Assembly: GCA_025358395.1 (NCBI GenBank)
Contig: JANYJT010000009.1
Span: 1 to 24,721 of the forward strand
From: Bacteroidia bacterium
GTDB taxonomy: Bacteria; Bacteroidota; Bacteroidia; Bacteroidales; Prolixibacteraceae
Length of the DNA stretch: 24,721 bases
Direction: 5' to 3'
The translations under genes and the position numbers were made by a program. Within the stretch, counting starts at the first letter, position 1; every line of letters starts with the position of its first letter. Below the pieces are notes generated by a model. That model saw only the letters and a list, made by a program, of their open reading frames with translations. It did no database searches and was not told where the DNA came from. This document shows, piece by piece, positions 1 through 7,742 of the stretch.

Positions 1-180
1 GTCGAGGCCAAAGAAATAAAGAAAAGTGCTGTCCTGCCTGAAATGGTAGGTATTGTCGGTATAATTCATGGGCGACTCCCGGTTTCCCGGTATCAGGATC
101 AGTCCGGATCCGATTTTCTGACGAAGGATGGCTCTTCTTTGGATATAAATTTCCTTGGCAAACATATTGTGAGTTTTTAA
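1..180 (+). CDS. 3' end of an unidentified protein gene (partial)
   Basis: Frame 1 is open from the window edge to a TAA at 178-180 and gives 59 C-terminal residues ending in LGKHIVSF. The composition is protein-like (mixed hydrophobic and charged residues, no low-complexity repeats), and the frame closes just before a stretch of non-coding repeats. No motif lets me name the family. It converges on the rhamnose block that ends at 381. It could be a chance open frame, because only 59 codons are visible. Confidence 0.5.
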   Translation, partial: VEAKEIKKSAVLPEMVGIVGIIHGRLPVSRYQDQSGSDFLTKDGSSLDINFLGKHIVSF

Positions 181-201
181 GATTTGTGACTAAGAAAATA
201 A

Positions 202-375
202 TTTTTGATTTTCGATTTTCGATTTTGGATTAATGTTGTTGGCAATATTATGGCTTAAAGAACCATCACAGAGAAACACCGAGCTGCACCGAGTCACACT
301 GAGAACCAGTCCCCTGGTCCTCCGGTCTCCCAGTCCCCGGTCTCCCAGTCCCCTGGTCCCCCGGTCTCCCGGTCC
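202..375. repeat. Composite short-word repeat spacer
   Basis: The gap between two convergent genes holds three different word arrays in a row. At 202-231 there are repeats of GATTTTC/GATTTTG. At about 270-305 there are CACAGAG/CACCGAG/CACTGAG-like words. At about 306-375 there is a C-rich array built from CCGGTCTCCCAGTCCC and CCCTGGT variants. A forward open frame across it translates to repetitive Ser-Pro-Arg text and is not a gene. The segment 215-231 is an inverted copy of 4548-4564. Confidence 0.75.
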
Positions 376-380
376 TTTCC

Positions 381-1844
381 CTATCCTGTCACCTTCGCCG
401 GCAAGCCTTTCTTCAAAATTTTCCGCTCTCCTTTTGCCCGGGGCATGAAGATGTCGTTCGCAGTCAAGCCAACCTCTTTGATCACCTTCAAGCCATACTC
501 CAACCGGTAGAGATCGTCATTTTTGACATTGTTGGTTCCAAAAGAGAACTTCACGCCTGCAGCCTTGGCTTTTTTGATGAAGGCGATGCTCGGAATCTTG
601 TATCGGGCATTGATTTCCAGGGCCACCTGATTTCTCATCAGCACATTGACGACCTTGTCCATTCGCTCAGGGGTCCAAAGTTCATCATAACGTGGCGCGA
701 GCTGAGCCGGAAGGAAGGTCGGATTGACATAAATATCGACCGGCTCGCCCTCCATAATGGCCTCAATTTTTCCAACCAGCATATCCATAAATTGCTGATC
801 GTTATCGACAAATGTTTCGTCCGGCATCCAGAGGCGCATCCTGCGTCCCTTGTGGTCGGTCCAGGTCATGGCATCGGTAAAAATATAGTCGAAACCGGCC
901 ACTGCTTGTGGCGTGAAGAGTGTCACCCACTCGCGGCCTTCGCATTGCATGGCTTTGAAGACGGGTTCCTTTTTGATGCTGCTCAGATAACTATTAAGTG
1001 TCGAATCGCTGGTGACAGGGAATTTGAGTCCGCAGTTGGCGGCTACGCCATAGCAGAGTCCATTGGCTCTGGCATGCTGGCAGGCCTGATCCATGGTGAG
1101 TCCGCCTTTGAGGTGCACATGAAAATCTATAAGCGGAAATTCACGCTGGTTAAGACTATCTATAACATCCGATAACGTATCTGATTTAACTGCCAGGAGG
1201 GCGCGACTACTCTTACCTGTATTTGGTTTTATCTTCATCTCTGCCACCACAATTTCGCCCTGGTCATTCCCTTTTCTCAGGGAGATAAAACTTCGGGATA
1301 GTACCATCCCCGTCAGGTGTTCTATCCTTTTGGGATTTTGAGGTTCCGTATATTCGCTGATTAATTTACCGTTCACTGAAACCTCAATATGGTTTCCATC
1401 CACAGAGATATTCAAATCAAACCATTCATTATCCTCCGCCGTTCGCACAAAATTGTTTCGAATCTTGGTCAGACTACCCGTCCTTTGGGCATTCCCTGTA
1501 CTATAATCACTGTTGTTGATGATCACCGAATACCCTCTGAAACTACTTGCATCATAACTTTTGGATGTGGCAAAATTCAGTTGGCCCACGGCTCCATTGG
1601 TCGTTTTCATTCGGAAATACAGTTCAAAATTACGCAGTCTGAACCTTGAAGTAATGGATGCGCTGTTCCTTGCCAGTTTAAATTGACCCTCCTCCATTTT
1701 TACCTCCTTCGTTCTCCAGAATTTATCCAGATTGCTGCTGTCGATTTTGGTCACCACGCCCGATTCAGGACCTTTGTAAGAGGCGATGAAATAAACAAGG
1801 AAAGTAAGAACCAATAAGGCAGGAAGAACTTTTTTGTAAAGCAT
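381..1844 (-). CDS. DUF1080 (LamG-like) plus PHP-type metal-dependent hydrolase fusion, membrane anchored
   Basis: The product has 487 residues. Residues 5-22 are an N-terminal hydrophobic segment (signal anchor or uncleaved signal, no lipobox seen). Residues about 30-207 look like the DUF1080/3-keto-disaccharide hydrolase beta-sandwich. Residues about 236-487 resemble a PHP or amidohydrolase-like phosphoesterase domain, starting with the metal-binding pattern DFHVHLKGG (His242, His244) and ending with an SFGTNN stretch. The likely site of action is the periplasm or outer membrane, on a carbohydrate. It is the last gene of the minus-strand rhamnose block, 39 bp after the aldolase, so a role in handling rhamnose-containing glycans is an inference from position. 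Domain assignment is by motif only; substrate and activity are unknown. Confidence 0.7.
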   Translation of the reverse strand: MLYKKVLPALLVLTFLVYFIASYKGPESGVVTKIDSSNLDKFWRTKEVKMEEGQFKLARNSASITSRFRLRNFELYFRMKTTNGAVGQLNFATSKSYDASSFRGYSVIINNSDYSTGNAQRTGSLTKIRNNFVRTAEDNEWFDLNISVDGNHIEVSVNGKLISEYTEPQNPKRIEHLTGMVLSRSFISLRKGNDQGEIVVAEMKIKPNTGKSSRALLAVKSDTLSDVIDSLNQREFPLIDFHVHLKGGLTMDQACQHARANGLCYGVAANCGLKFPVTSDSTLNSYLSSIKKEPVFKAMQCEGREWVTLFTPQAVAGFDYIFTDAMTWTDHKGRRMRLWMPDETFVDNDQQFMDMLVGKIEAIMEGEPVDIYVNPTFLPAQLAPRYDELWTPERMDKVVNVLMRNQVALEINARYKIPSIAFIKKAKAAGVKFSFGTNNVKNDDLYRLEYGLKVIKEVGLTANDIFMPRAKGERKILKKGLPAKVTG

Positions 1845-1883
1845 AATTTTATTGTTTTAAGTATTTGGTTCTACAAGGAATTA

Positions 1884-3014
1884 TCAGGATTTCGCAATTT
1901 TCCTACGATAGTTTTCAACTTCCCAATTGTCGATAAATGCAATTTGTTGATCGTTCATAAATTTAGGACCTCCAAAACTATCCGTATAAAAACTGATTTT
2001 CAGGATGTTTTCGTACACATCCAACACATTAATGGCCGATTTCCGGCTTTCCTCTATGGCAATCACACCCAGGTTTTGTATCGCAAGTACCTTGGGAAGG
2101 TATCCATATTTTCCCAGATAGGCTTTAACTTCCCGAGCCGCCTTAGCCATCAATTCGACATCATTTTGTTGTTCGGGGATATAAAGATAGTGAGCTTTAC
2201 AATACACTATATCATCCGGCGTAAAAGATTTATTTGCTTTACCAAAAGTCTCCTCACTGTGCAAAAACAGGTTTGTCAAATCGCTAATCATTCCAATGGC
2301 AGAATAACCGGCAAAACCCGGATGTAACTTTTCAACATGGTCAATTAAGGCTGAGGTGAGAGGTTTTCTATCCGTACCCGGAAGTTGAAGGCTCAATTTC
2401 ACCGATATAACTAACATCAGTTCGGCGTAGATAGCTTCGATCTCCTCAGTGGTATCTGCTCCTACAAACACACCATGATTTTCAAGAAAAATAATTTTCG
2501 GGTGAGAACCATGTCTGTCCGAAAATTCCGTTATCCCACGTGCTACGACCGTAAAAAGGATGTAGCCCGGATCGGTATAGGGTACAAATAGAACCTTCTC
2601 TCCAAACAATGCTATACAACTTTCTTCCGCCGTTTGGGAACACATCAGCGCATTCACTATCGTTGGATGCGTGTGAACCACATAGCTGTAGTTAATCAGA
2701 TCATGCAGGGATGTTTCGACCGAAGGCCTCAAATTTTTGGGAGATACGATGGCCTCGTGCAGGTCGGCCTTCACCTCATTTTCACGCAGAAGCGGATCAG
2801 CGCTATATTGCTTAGTGGAAATATCCCTGAGCTTTTCCCTCGAAAGAGAGACAAATCCGTTCTCATCGATGGTGGCCAGGGAGATGCCGCTGGCTTTGAT
2901 CCAGATCTTCTCCTCGTTTTTATAGGAGGTATTTCCGCCACCGGCAATAACGAAGGAGGGATCGCCACCAAAGAGACGGGAAATGCGAACGAGGTCTAAT
3001 AAAGCTTTGTTCAT
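1884..3014 (-). CDS. Class II aldolase/adducin family protein, probable L-rhamnulose-1-phosphate aldolase
   Basis: The product has 376 residues. It carries the class II aldolase features: a GGGNTS phosphate-binding loop (25-30), KASG (40-43), PSVE with the candidate catalytic acid Glu100, zinc ligands HTHP (His114, His116), and LENHG with His180. Such enzymes split rhamnulose-1-phosphate or fuculose-1-phosphate into DHAP and lactaldehyde. It is about 100 residues longer than E. coli RhaD (about 274). The extra C-terminal region, with a FGGPKFM motif, resembles the aldolase half of bifunctional aldolase-dehydrogenase proteins, here without the dehydrogenase half. Its place between rhaA and the DUF1080-PHP gene, in the rhaT block, supports the rhamnose assignment. 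No rhamnulokinase is in the window. The symbol is left blank because the substrate is inferred. Confidence 0.8.
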   Translation of the reverse strand: MNKALLDLVRISRLFGGDPSFVIAGGGNTSYKNEEKIWIKASGISLATIDENGFVSLSREKLRDISTKQYSADPLLRENEVKADLHEAIVSPKNLRPSVETSLHDLINYSYVVHTHPTIVNALMCSQTAEESCIALFGEKVLFVPYTDPGYILFTVVARGITEFSDRHGSHPKIIFLENHGVFVGADTTEEIEAIYAELMLVISVKLSLQLPGTDRKPLTSALIDHVEKLHPGFAGYSAIGMISDLTNLFLHSEETFGKANKSFTPDDIVYCKAHYLYIPEQQNDVELMAKAAREVKAYLGKYGYLPKVLAIQNLGVIAIEESRKSAINVLDVYENILKISFYTDSFGGPKFMNDQQIAFIDNWEVENYRRKIAKS

Positions 3015-3057
3015 TTATGTTTTGTCTGTGTTTAGAAATTCAAGCTATTTTTCGATC

Positions 3058-3199
3058 AAGGCTAAAGGCTAAAGGTTAAAGGCTAAAGGGAGCCCCGTGC
3101 TTTGTGCTTGTTGGAATAAGCAATCTTACTTTCTACTAATGCTTCAATTCAAGATAAGAGCGTTCTCCCTTTAGCCTTTAACCTTTAGCCTTTAGCCTT
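3058..3199. repeat. Perfect 33-bp inverted repeat made of AAAGGCT words
   Basis: The left arm, 3058-3090, is a run of AAAGGCT words with one AAAGGTT variant. The right arm, 3167-3199, is its exact reverse complement over 33 nt. The 76-nt centre is ordinary sequence. The right arm ends 3 nt before the last base of the rhaA gene (3203), so the repeat fills most of the rhaA-to-aldolase spacer and could form a long hairpin in the operon transcript. There is no T-run of the kind that marks a terminator. Confidence 0.9.
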
Positions 3200-3202
3200 A
3201 AT

Positions 3203-4468
3203 TTACCTTTTGGAAAGTACATCTCTCTCATATTTCCGGATCTCCTCCACATAGTCCGGCCCTACAGGTACCCCGGATTTTAAGAGGTAGTAAGCCCACA
3301 CGGCACCAATAGGCATGGTTTTCTGCTCCTCAAGATAAGCCAGGCGCTCGAAATTCATGCCATTTTCTTCAAGTTCAAGAAGGAGTTTTGTGGGTTCGAG
3401 CAATGCGATCAGGAAAGCCTTCCTGGTAGAACGTGCTCCTATCACATATGCCCCAATCCTGTTGATGGAAGCATCGAAGAAATCGAGACCGACGTTAACA
3501 CGACTCTGGAAATTGTTGCGCACGATTTCGTGGGCAATCAGCTGAAGGTCTTCATTCAGGGTGACCACATGGTCGGAATCCCAGCGAATCGGACGGGTGA
3601 CGTGCAGCAAAACCTCGTCCATGAACTGTAGGCAGGCAGATATTTTATCCCCGACTTGTTCTGTTGGGTGAAAATGACCGTTATCGAGACAGATCAGCTT
3701 TTGGTTGGCAATGGCGTAACCAAGATAGAAATCGTGAGACCCCACCGTCATGGATTCTGCACCGATGCCAAAAAGTTTGCTCTCAACGGCATCTTTCATC
3801 CGGCTTTTTGGATAGTCAACCGCCATGGCCTCATCGAGGGATTTTTTCAACAGTGCACGGTGGCCGTTGCGGTCGATCGGCGTATCCTTCGAACCATCCG
3901 GAATCCAGGTATTGTGGACGCAAGGTGAGCCCAGCTGCTTCCCTATTTCGGCCGAAATAGCCCGGCAACGTCTGAGGTGCTCCACCCAGAATTGGCGGTT
4001 CTCTTCGTTTTTGCTCGAGAGGGTAAAACCATCGGCTGCGCGCGGGTGGGAAAAACAGGAGGCATTGAAGTCCATGCCAATCCCCAGTTTCTTGCACCAG
4101 TCGATCCAGCTTTGGAAGTGCTTCACTTCAATCTGGTCGCGGTCAATCATCTCGCCCCCAAAATCGCCGTAAATGGCATGCAGGTTGAGACGCTGTTTCC
4201 CGGGTAGGAGGGAAAGAACTTTTTCGAGGTCGGCGCGAACCTGGCCAATGTTTCTTGCCTTACCGGGATAATTTCCGGTAGCCTGGATACCACCGCCGGA
4301 AAGGGCTGCATCAGGCGTTTCAAAACCCCCGACATCATCTGTCTGCCAGCAGTGCAAGCTAATGCTGATCTCATCCAATTTTTTCAATACCTCATCAGTA
4401 TCTACGCCAATGGAGCCATAAATCTCCTTTGCCGTGGCATAAGATTGCCGGATCATATCTTCTCTCAT
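3203..4468 (-). CDS. rhaA: L-rhamnose isomerase
   Basis: The enzyme interconverts L-rhamnose and L-rhamnulose, the first intracellular step of rhamnose use. I place the start at the ATG at 4468 (MREDMIRQSYA...), giving 421 residues, close to the usual 418-420 of RhaA. Visible family segments are SLHCWQTDDVGGFE (about 37-50), HNTWIPDGSKD (about 185-195), GAESMTVGSHDFYLGYA (about 236-252) and LDNGHFHPTEQVGDK (about 261-275), which include the candidate metal ligands. A longer frame from 4606 would add 46 residues containing FDFGFWIFDW. That is translated spacer repeat and overlaps the rhaT end, so I reject it. The gene lies downstream of rhaT and upstream of the aldolase, on the same strand. 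Confidence 0.93.
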   Translation of the reverse strand: MREDMIRQSYATAKEIYGSIGVDTDEVLKKLDEISISLHCWQTDDVGGFETPDAALSGGGIQATGNYPGKARNIGQVRADLEKVLSLLPGKQRLNLHAIYGDFGGEMIDRDQIEVKHFQSWIDWCKKLGIGMDFNASCFSHPRAADGFTLSSKNEENRQFWVEHLRRCRAISAEIGKQLGSPCVHNTWIPDGSKDTPIDRNGHRALLKKSLDEAMAVDYPKSRMKDAVESKLFGIGAESMTVGSHDFYLGYAIANQKLICLDNGHFHPTEQVGDKISACLQFMDEVLLHVTRPIRWDSDHVVTLNEDLQLIAHEIVRNNFQSRVNVGLDFFDASINRIGAYVIGARSTRKAFLIALLEPTKLLLELEENGMNFERLAYLEEQKTMPIGAVWAYYLLKSGVPVGPDYVEEIRKYERDVLSKR

Positions 4469-4533
4469 TTTTCTATCGTTTAAAGGTTTAATTTTTAATT
4501 TCTTTCCATTCCAGATCAAAACCCTGCGATTCC

Positions 4534-4566
4534 AATCGAAAATCCAAAATCCAAAATCGAAAATTT
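4534..4566. repeat. AATCCAAAATCGAAA word array between rhaT and rhaA
   Basis: Repeated AATCGAAA/AATCCAAA words fill this stretch, read on the plus strand. The 17-nt segment at 4548-4564 is the exact reverse complement of 215-231, some 4.3 kb away. The array is translated only if the rhaA start is wrongly extended upstream. Confidence 0.8.
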
Positions 4567-4568
4567 CT

Positions 4569-5654
4569 TCAGTCCTTAAATAGGGATGAGTTTCCGAATG
4601 CAACAATGACCACCGACAAAAGTATCACCGCGATTCCTGCCACAAAAGTGCGGAATGTCTTGGATGAAACGCCTTTCCACTCTTTGTTGTAAAGTCCCCA
4701 CATGTTGGCAGTCAGGATAATGGTCGACATGTGCAGGATCCAGGAGCTGGCGCCGTTTCCCAGCTTGCTTTCGCCCATTCCGTAAAAAAAGAACTGCAGA
4801 AACCATGTGGTACCGGCCAGTGCAGCGAAGAAATAGTTATTAAGAAGGGGCTTTTTAATATCTGTGAAATTACTGTACGTCTTATTTTTGAAATTCAGGA
4901 TGGTGGTCCAGATCAGGTTGGTGGTGAGACCTCCCCAAAGGATAACAACGAAAATCACATTGTTTTGGAAAAGAAATTCCCCCTGATTTGGATTGGCAAC
5001 TTTCCATGCTTCATTGGCAATTACAGCCATCGATTTTCCGGCTTCGATGCCGAAATTGAAAAATGAACTCAGGATACCGGATATGACAGCAATGATCAAC
5101 CCCTTCACCAGGCTAAACTCCAGAACACTTGCTTTCGTTTGTTCGGGAGTGAGCTCTTTCTCCTTTTTCCAGCCGGCTTTTCCGGTGATTGCAATACCTG
5201 CAAGACATACAAGCACCCCCAGAAGAACCAACCTTCCACCCGGATTCCCTAACATGTGGATGAAAGAAATTTTCCCCGCAGTTGGGTTGATTGCATAGTA
5301 AATTGGTGGTATCAGGGCTCCGAATGCAGAGCAGAATCCCAAAACCACTGAGTTACCCAGCGACATGCCAAGATACCTGACTCCCAGACCGTAGGTGAGT
5401 CCGCCAATACCCCAGAGAAGACCCATCAGGTAAGTGATTGTAAGGATGTTGATGGATGTGGAACCGATGATGTGACCGAAACCGGGAATGGTCATCCAGG
5501 CCGCGAGTGGAGGAACAATCAGCCACGAGAAAAGGCCTCCGATGATCCAATAACTCTCCCATGCCCAACCCTTTACCTTGCTGAATGGCATGTAAAAACT
5601 TCCTGAAGCGAATCCGCCGATCGAGTGAAAAATAACCCCTAATAGTGCATTCAT
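4569..5654 (-). CDS. rhaT: L-rhamnose/proton symporter RhaT
   Basis: This is a 361-residue, strongly hydrophobic protein with about ten membrane segments, which would bring L-rhamnose across the inner membrane with protons. It follows the E. coli RhaT pattern closely: FYMPFSKVKGWAWESYW near the N-terminus, LLWGIGGLTYGLGVRYLGMSLG in the first third, a central charged loop (about 160-175, KAGWKKEKELTPEQTK), and WFLQFFFYGMGESKLG plus SSWILHMS near the C-terminus. E. coli RhaT has 344 residues. It is first in the minus-strand rhamnose block, followed after a 100-bp repeat-bearing spacer by rhaA. The 277-bp gap to the divergent queuosine operon must hold its promoter, but I found no convincing TTTG/TAnnTTTG pair there on the minus strand. 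Confidence 0.94.
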   Translation of the reverse strand: MNALLGVIFHSIGGFASGSFYMPFSKVKGWAWESYWIIGGLFSWLIVPPLAAWMTIPGFGHIIGSTSINILTITYLMGLLWGIGGLTYGLGVRYLGMSLGNSVVLGFCSAFGALIPPIYYAINPTAGKISFIHMLGNPGGRLVLLGVLVCLAGIAITGKAGWKKEKELTPEQTKASVLEFSLVKGLIIAVISGILSSFFNFGIEAGKSMAVIANEAWKVANPNQGEFLFQNNVIFVVILWGGLTTNLIWTTILNFKNKTYSNFTDIKKPLLNNYFFAALAGTTWFLQFFFYGMGESKLGNGASSWILHMSTIILTANMWGLYNKEWKGVSSKTFRTFVAGIAVILLSVVIVAFGNSSLFKD

Positions 5655-5866
5655 TGAGAAATTTTAATCGTTAGTATATCGTATTGAATATCATTATAAC
5701 CAAAAAATACAGGTTACAAATCAGGTGAACTCCCGGAATTTGAAATTTTTTTCTAAAAATAGGTTAAAAATTAAGACTAAGCCGGTAGGTATCCTTCTTT
5801 TTGAACATTTAAGTACTCAATATTGATCGGCGAGTCTTACAATTAGGAGTTTCCCGAATTTGTCTT

Positions 5867-5874
5867 TACCTTCG
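5867..5874 (+). promoter_or_regulatory. Candidate -7 element of the queuosine operon
   Basis: TACCTTCG matches the Bacteroidota -7 consensus TAnnTTTG at all but one defined position. It would start transcription near 5880 and give a leader of about 50 nt that contains just the riboswitch-like pseudoknot. The -33 partner is poor (TTAG at 5843-5846), so the call rests on the -7 element and the context. Confidence 0.4.
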
Positions 5875-5896
5875 CAGCCTGATTGAGTCACTCACT

Positions 5897-5927
5897 CCGT
5901 GTGCTTGAACACCACGTAAAAAACAAG
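5897..5927 (+). promoter_or_regulatory. Candidate preQ1-I riboswitch (H-type pseudoknot)
   Basis: P1 is CGTG (5898-5901) with CACG (5913-5916). The loop, 5902-5912, is TGCTTGAACAC. Its CTTG (5904-5907) pairs with CAAG (5924-5927) after an A-rich tail TAAAAAA, giving P2. This matches the preQ1-I plan: short P1, a loop ending in ACAC whose last C sits just before the 3' strand of P1 (the base that reads preQ1 in the known B. subtilis aptamer), an A-rich L3, and P2 closed by the loop. P2 differs from the B. subtilis UAG/CUA pairing by compensatory changes. P1 has only 4 bp, one fewer than usual. The downstream P2 strand ends 4 nt before the ATG at 5932, which suggests control of translation start. 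The genes that follow import and make this ligand's pathway compounds. Confidence 0.72.
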
Positions 5928-5931
5928 TAAA

Positions 5932-6612
5932 ATGAAAAGATCCGTTTCCGTTCTATTTATGCTTGCAGGCATCCTGTTCGCAATTTGTTTGTTGATATCC
6001 AATATCTTAGCAACAAAAATCATATTAATTGGCACCTGGGCCGCACCGGCCGGTGTCCTGATTTTTCCCATTGCCTACATTATCAATGATGTGATCGTGG
6101 AGGTTTGGGGATACCGGAAGGCCCGGCTAATTATCTGGTCCGGCTTTGCCGTCAACCTGTTGGCAGTATTGTTCTTCAGCCTGGCTAACGCATTGCCGGC
6201 AGCACCTTTCTGGCACAACCAGGAGGCTTTCAGTACGATTCTGGGCAGCACACCGCGCATCGTGGCTGCCAGCCTGATGGCCTATCTCACCGGTTCATTC
6301 CTGAACGCGATTGTGATGAGTAAAGTCAAGGTACTAATGAAGGGAAAAAATTTCTCGGTAAGGGCCATTCTTTCGACCCTGGTCGGGGAAACTGCTGATT
6401 CCATGATTTTCATACTCATCGCATTTGCCGGCAATCTTCCGTTTAAAGCTTTGCTCATCATGATCCTGACCCAAGCATGTCTGAAAACCGTGTATGAAAT
6501 CATCATTTTACCGCTAACCATTCTCGTCGTAAAATGGGTCAAAAAAGTAGAGGGATCTGATATTTATGACAAGTCAGTTTCGTACAATCCGTTTTTAATC
6601 AATCAGGTCTGA
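5932..6612 (+). CDS. Queuosine precursor transporter, YhhQ/QPTR (VUT) family
   Basis: This 226-residue integral membrane protein has about six hydrophobic segments. Family features are LLISNILATKI (about 21-31), the conserved FPIAYIINDVIVEVWGYRKAR (about 45-65), and a C-terminal half with GETADSMIFI (about 150-159) and a QACLKTVYEIIILP segment. Members of COG1738 take up 7-deazaguanine queuosine precursors such as preQ0 or preQ1 through the inner membrane. It is first in the operon: its TGA at 6610-6612 overlaps the queC ATG at 6612 by one base, so translation is probably coupled. The candidate preQ1 riboswitch directly upstream and the queC-queF neighbours support the substrate. Which precursor it carries cannot be told from sequence. 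Confidence 0.9.
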   Translation: MKRSVSVLFMLAGILFAICLLISNILATKIILIGTWAAPAGVLIFPIAYIINDVIVEVWGYRKARLIIWSGFAVNLLAVLFFSLANALPAAPFWHNQEAFSTILGSTPRIVAASLMAYLTGSFLNAIVMSKVKVLMKGKNFSVRAILSTLVGETADSMIFILIAFAGNLPFKALLIMILTQACLKTVYEIIILPLTILVVKWVKKVEGSDIYDKSVSYNPFLINQV

Positions 6613-7283
6613 TGGCAAATTCCTCAGCATTGGTGGTTTTTTCGGGCGGACAGGATTCAACGACCTGTCTGTTCTGGGCAAAAAAGCATTTTGATCAGGT
6701 GTCGGCCATCGCCTATAATTATGGCCAACGACATGTGGTCGAGCTGACCGCTGCAAAACAGATTGCAGAAGCTGCAGGTGTGCCGATTCATATTTATCCG
6801 TTGGATTTGCTGAGTGGTGTCTCCCACAACGCTTTGACCGACAAAGGCATGGAGGTAGAGTCTGATCAGCCTGATCACCGCCCGCCCAACACACTGGTCG
6901 AAGGTAGAAATATGCTTTTCCTTACCTATGCAGCCATTTTCGCCAAGGCAAATGGTATTAAAAATCTGGTTACGGGAGTTGGCCAGTCGGATTACAGCGG
7001 CTACCCGGATTGCCGTAATGAATTTATTCTGTCGCTCAATCTGACGCTTAATCTATCGATGGATTTTGACTACCACATTCACACCCCGCTGATGTGGCTC
7101 GATAAATCTGAAATATGGCATATGGCCGACGAACTGGGTGTCTTTGATCTGGTGAGGAATCAGACGATTACCTGCTATCATGGCATTTCAGGGGTAGGTT
7201 GCGGCAGTTGTCCTTCCTGCAATCTTAGAAACAGAGGATTGGTAAAATACTTAATATCAAAAGAAAATGGACGAACTGAATAG
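6612..7283 (+). CDS. queC: 7-cyano-7-deazaguanine (preQ0) synthase QueC
   Basis: The 223-residue enzyme converts 7-carboxy-7-deazaguanine to preQ0 with ATP and ammonia, in the cytoplasm. It shows the PP-loop motif SGGQDS (11-16) for ATP binding and four zinc-binding cysteines near the C-terminus (Cys188, Cys197, Cys200, Cys203 in [16 protein letters not shown]). The segment [14 protein letters not shown] is also typical of the family. Length fits the family (about 220-230). It starts within the transporter stop codon and overlaps queF by 17 bp, so the three genes form a tight operon. queD and queE are not in the window. Confidence 0.96.
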   Translation: MANSSALVVFSGGQDSTTCLFWAKKHFDQVSAIAYNYGQRHVVELTAAKQIAEAAGVPIHIYPLDLLSGVSHNALTDKGMEVESDQPDHRPPNTLVEGRNMLFLTYAAIFAKANGIKNLVTGVGQSDYSGYPDCRNEFILSLNLTLNLSMDFDYHIHTPLMWLDKSEIWHMADELGVFDLVRNQTITCYHGISGVGCGSCPSCNLRNRGLVKYLISKENGRTE

Positions 7284-7737
7284 TCTGGGCAAGTTAACAG
7301 CCTATGGATTCAAATACAACCCGGAAGTGCTCGAGGCATTTGAGAACCGGCATCCCGGCAACGATTACTGGGTGAAATTCAATTGTCCGGAATTCACCTC
7401 GCTGTGTCCGATTACCGGTCAGCCGGATTTCGCCACAATTTATATCTCCTACATCCCGGACATAAAAATGGTTGAGAGCAAAAGCTTGAAGCTGTACCTC
7501 TTCAGTTTTCGCAACCATGGTGGTTTCCACGAAGACTGTGTCAACATCATCATGAAGGACCTGATCAGGTTGATGGATCCCAGATACATCGAAATATGGG
7601 GAAAATTCACGCCACGTGGTGGGATCAGCATTGACCCATGGTGCAACTACGGCAGGCCCGGCACTAAATTTGAGCAGATGGCAGAACACCGGCTGCGGGA
7701 GCATGATTTATATCCCGGGAGAGCCGACAACCGATAA
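7267..7737 (+). CDS. queF: NADPH-dependent preQ0 reductase QueF (short, type I)
   Basis: This 156-residue cytoplasmic enzyme reduces the nitrile of preQ0 to the aminomethyl group of preQ1 with NADPH. Cys47 in [12 protein letters not shown] is the expected thioimide-forming nucleophile and Asp54 the proton donor, seven residues apart as in B. subtilis QueF (Cys55/Asp62). The signature ESKSLKLY (70-77) and FHED (about 87-90) follow. The length matches the unimodular type I enzyme, not the longer E. coli form. The start at 7267 overlaps the queC end; the A-rich AAAAGAAA precedes it. A hairpin terminator lies just after the stop. Confidence 0.96.
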   Translation: MDELNSLGKLTAYGFKYNPEVLEAFENRHPGNDYWVKFNCPEFTSLCPITGQPDFATIYISYIPDIKMVESKSLKLYLFSFRNHGGFHEDCVNIIMKDLIRLMDPRYIEIWGKFTPRGGISIDPWCNYGRPGTKFEQMAEHRLREHDLYPGRADNR

Positions 7738-7742
7738 AATAA

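Noticed and set aside
233..448. Forward open frame of 71 codons with Ser-Pro-Arg repeats
   Set aside because: It is a translation of the C-rich word array and runs into the 3' end of the opposite gene; composition is that of the repeat, not of a protein.
3058..3199. Inverted repeat as a transcription terminator
   Set aside because: The 76-nt loop and absence of a T-run do not suit intrinsic termination, and it lies inside what looks like one operon.
5655..5760. Minus-strand TTTG and TATTTTTTG as the rhaT promoter
   Set aside because: The spacing between the two elements is only about 7 nt and the second element does not fit TAnnTTTG exactly.
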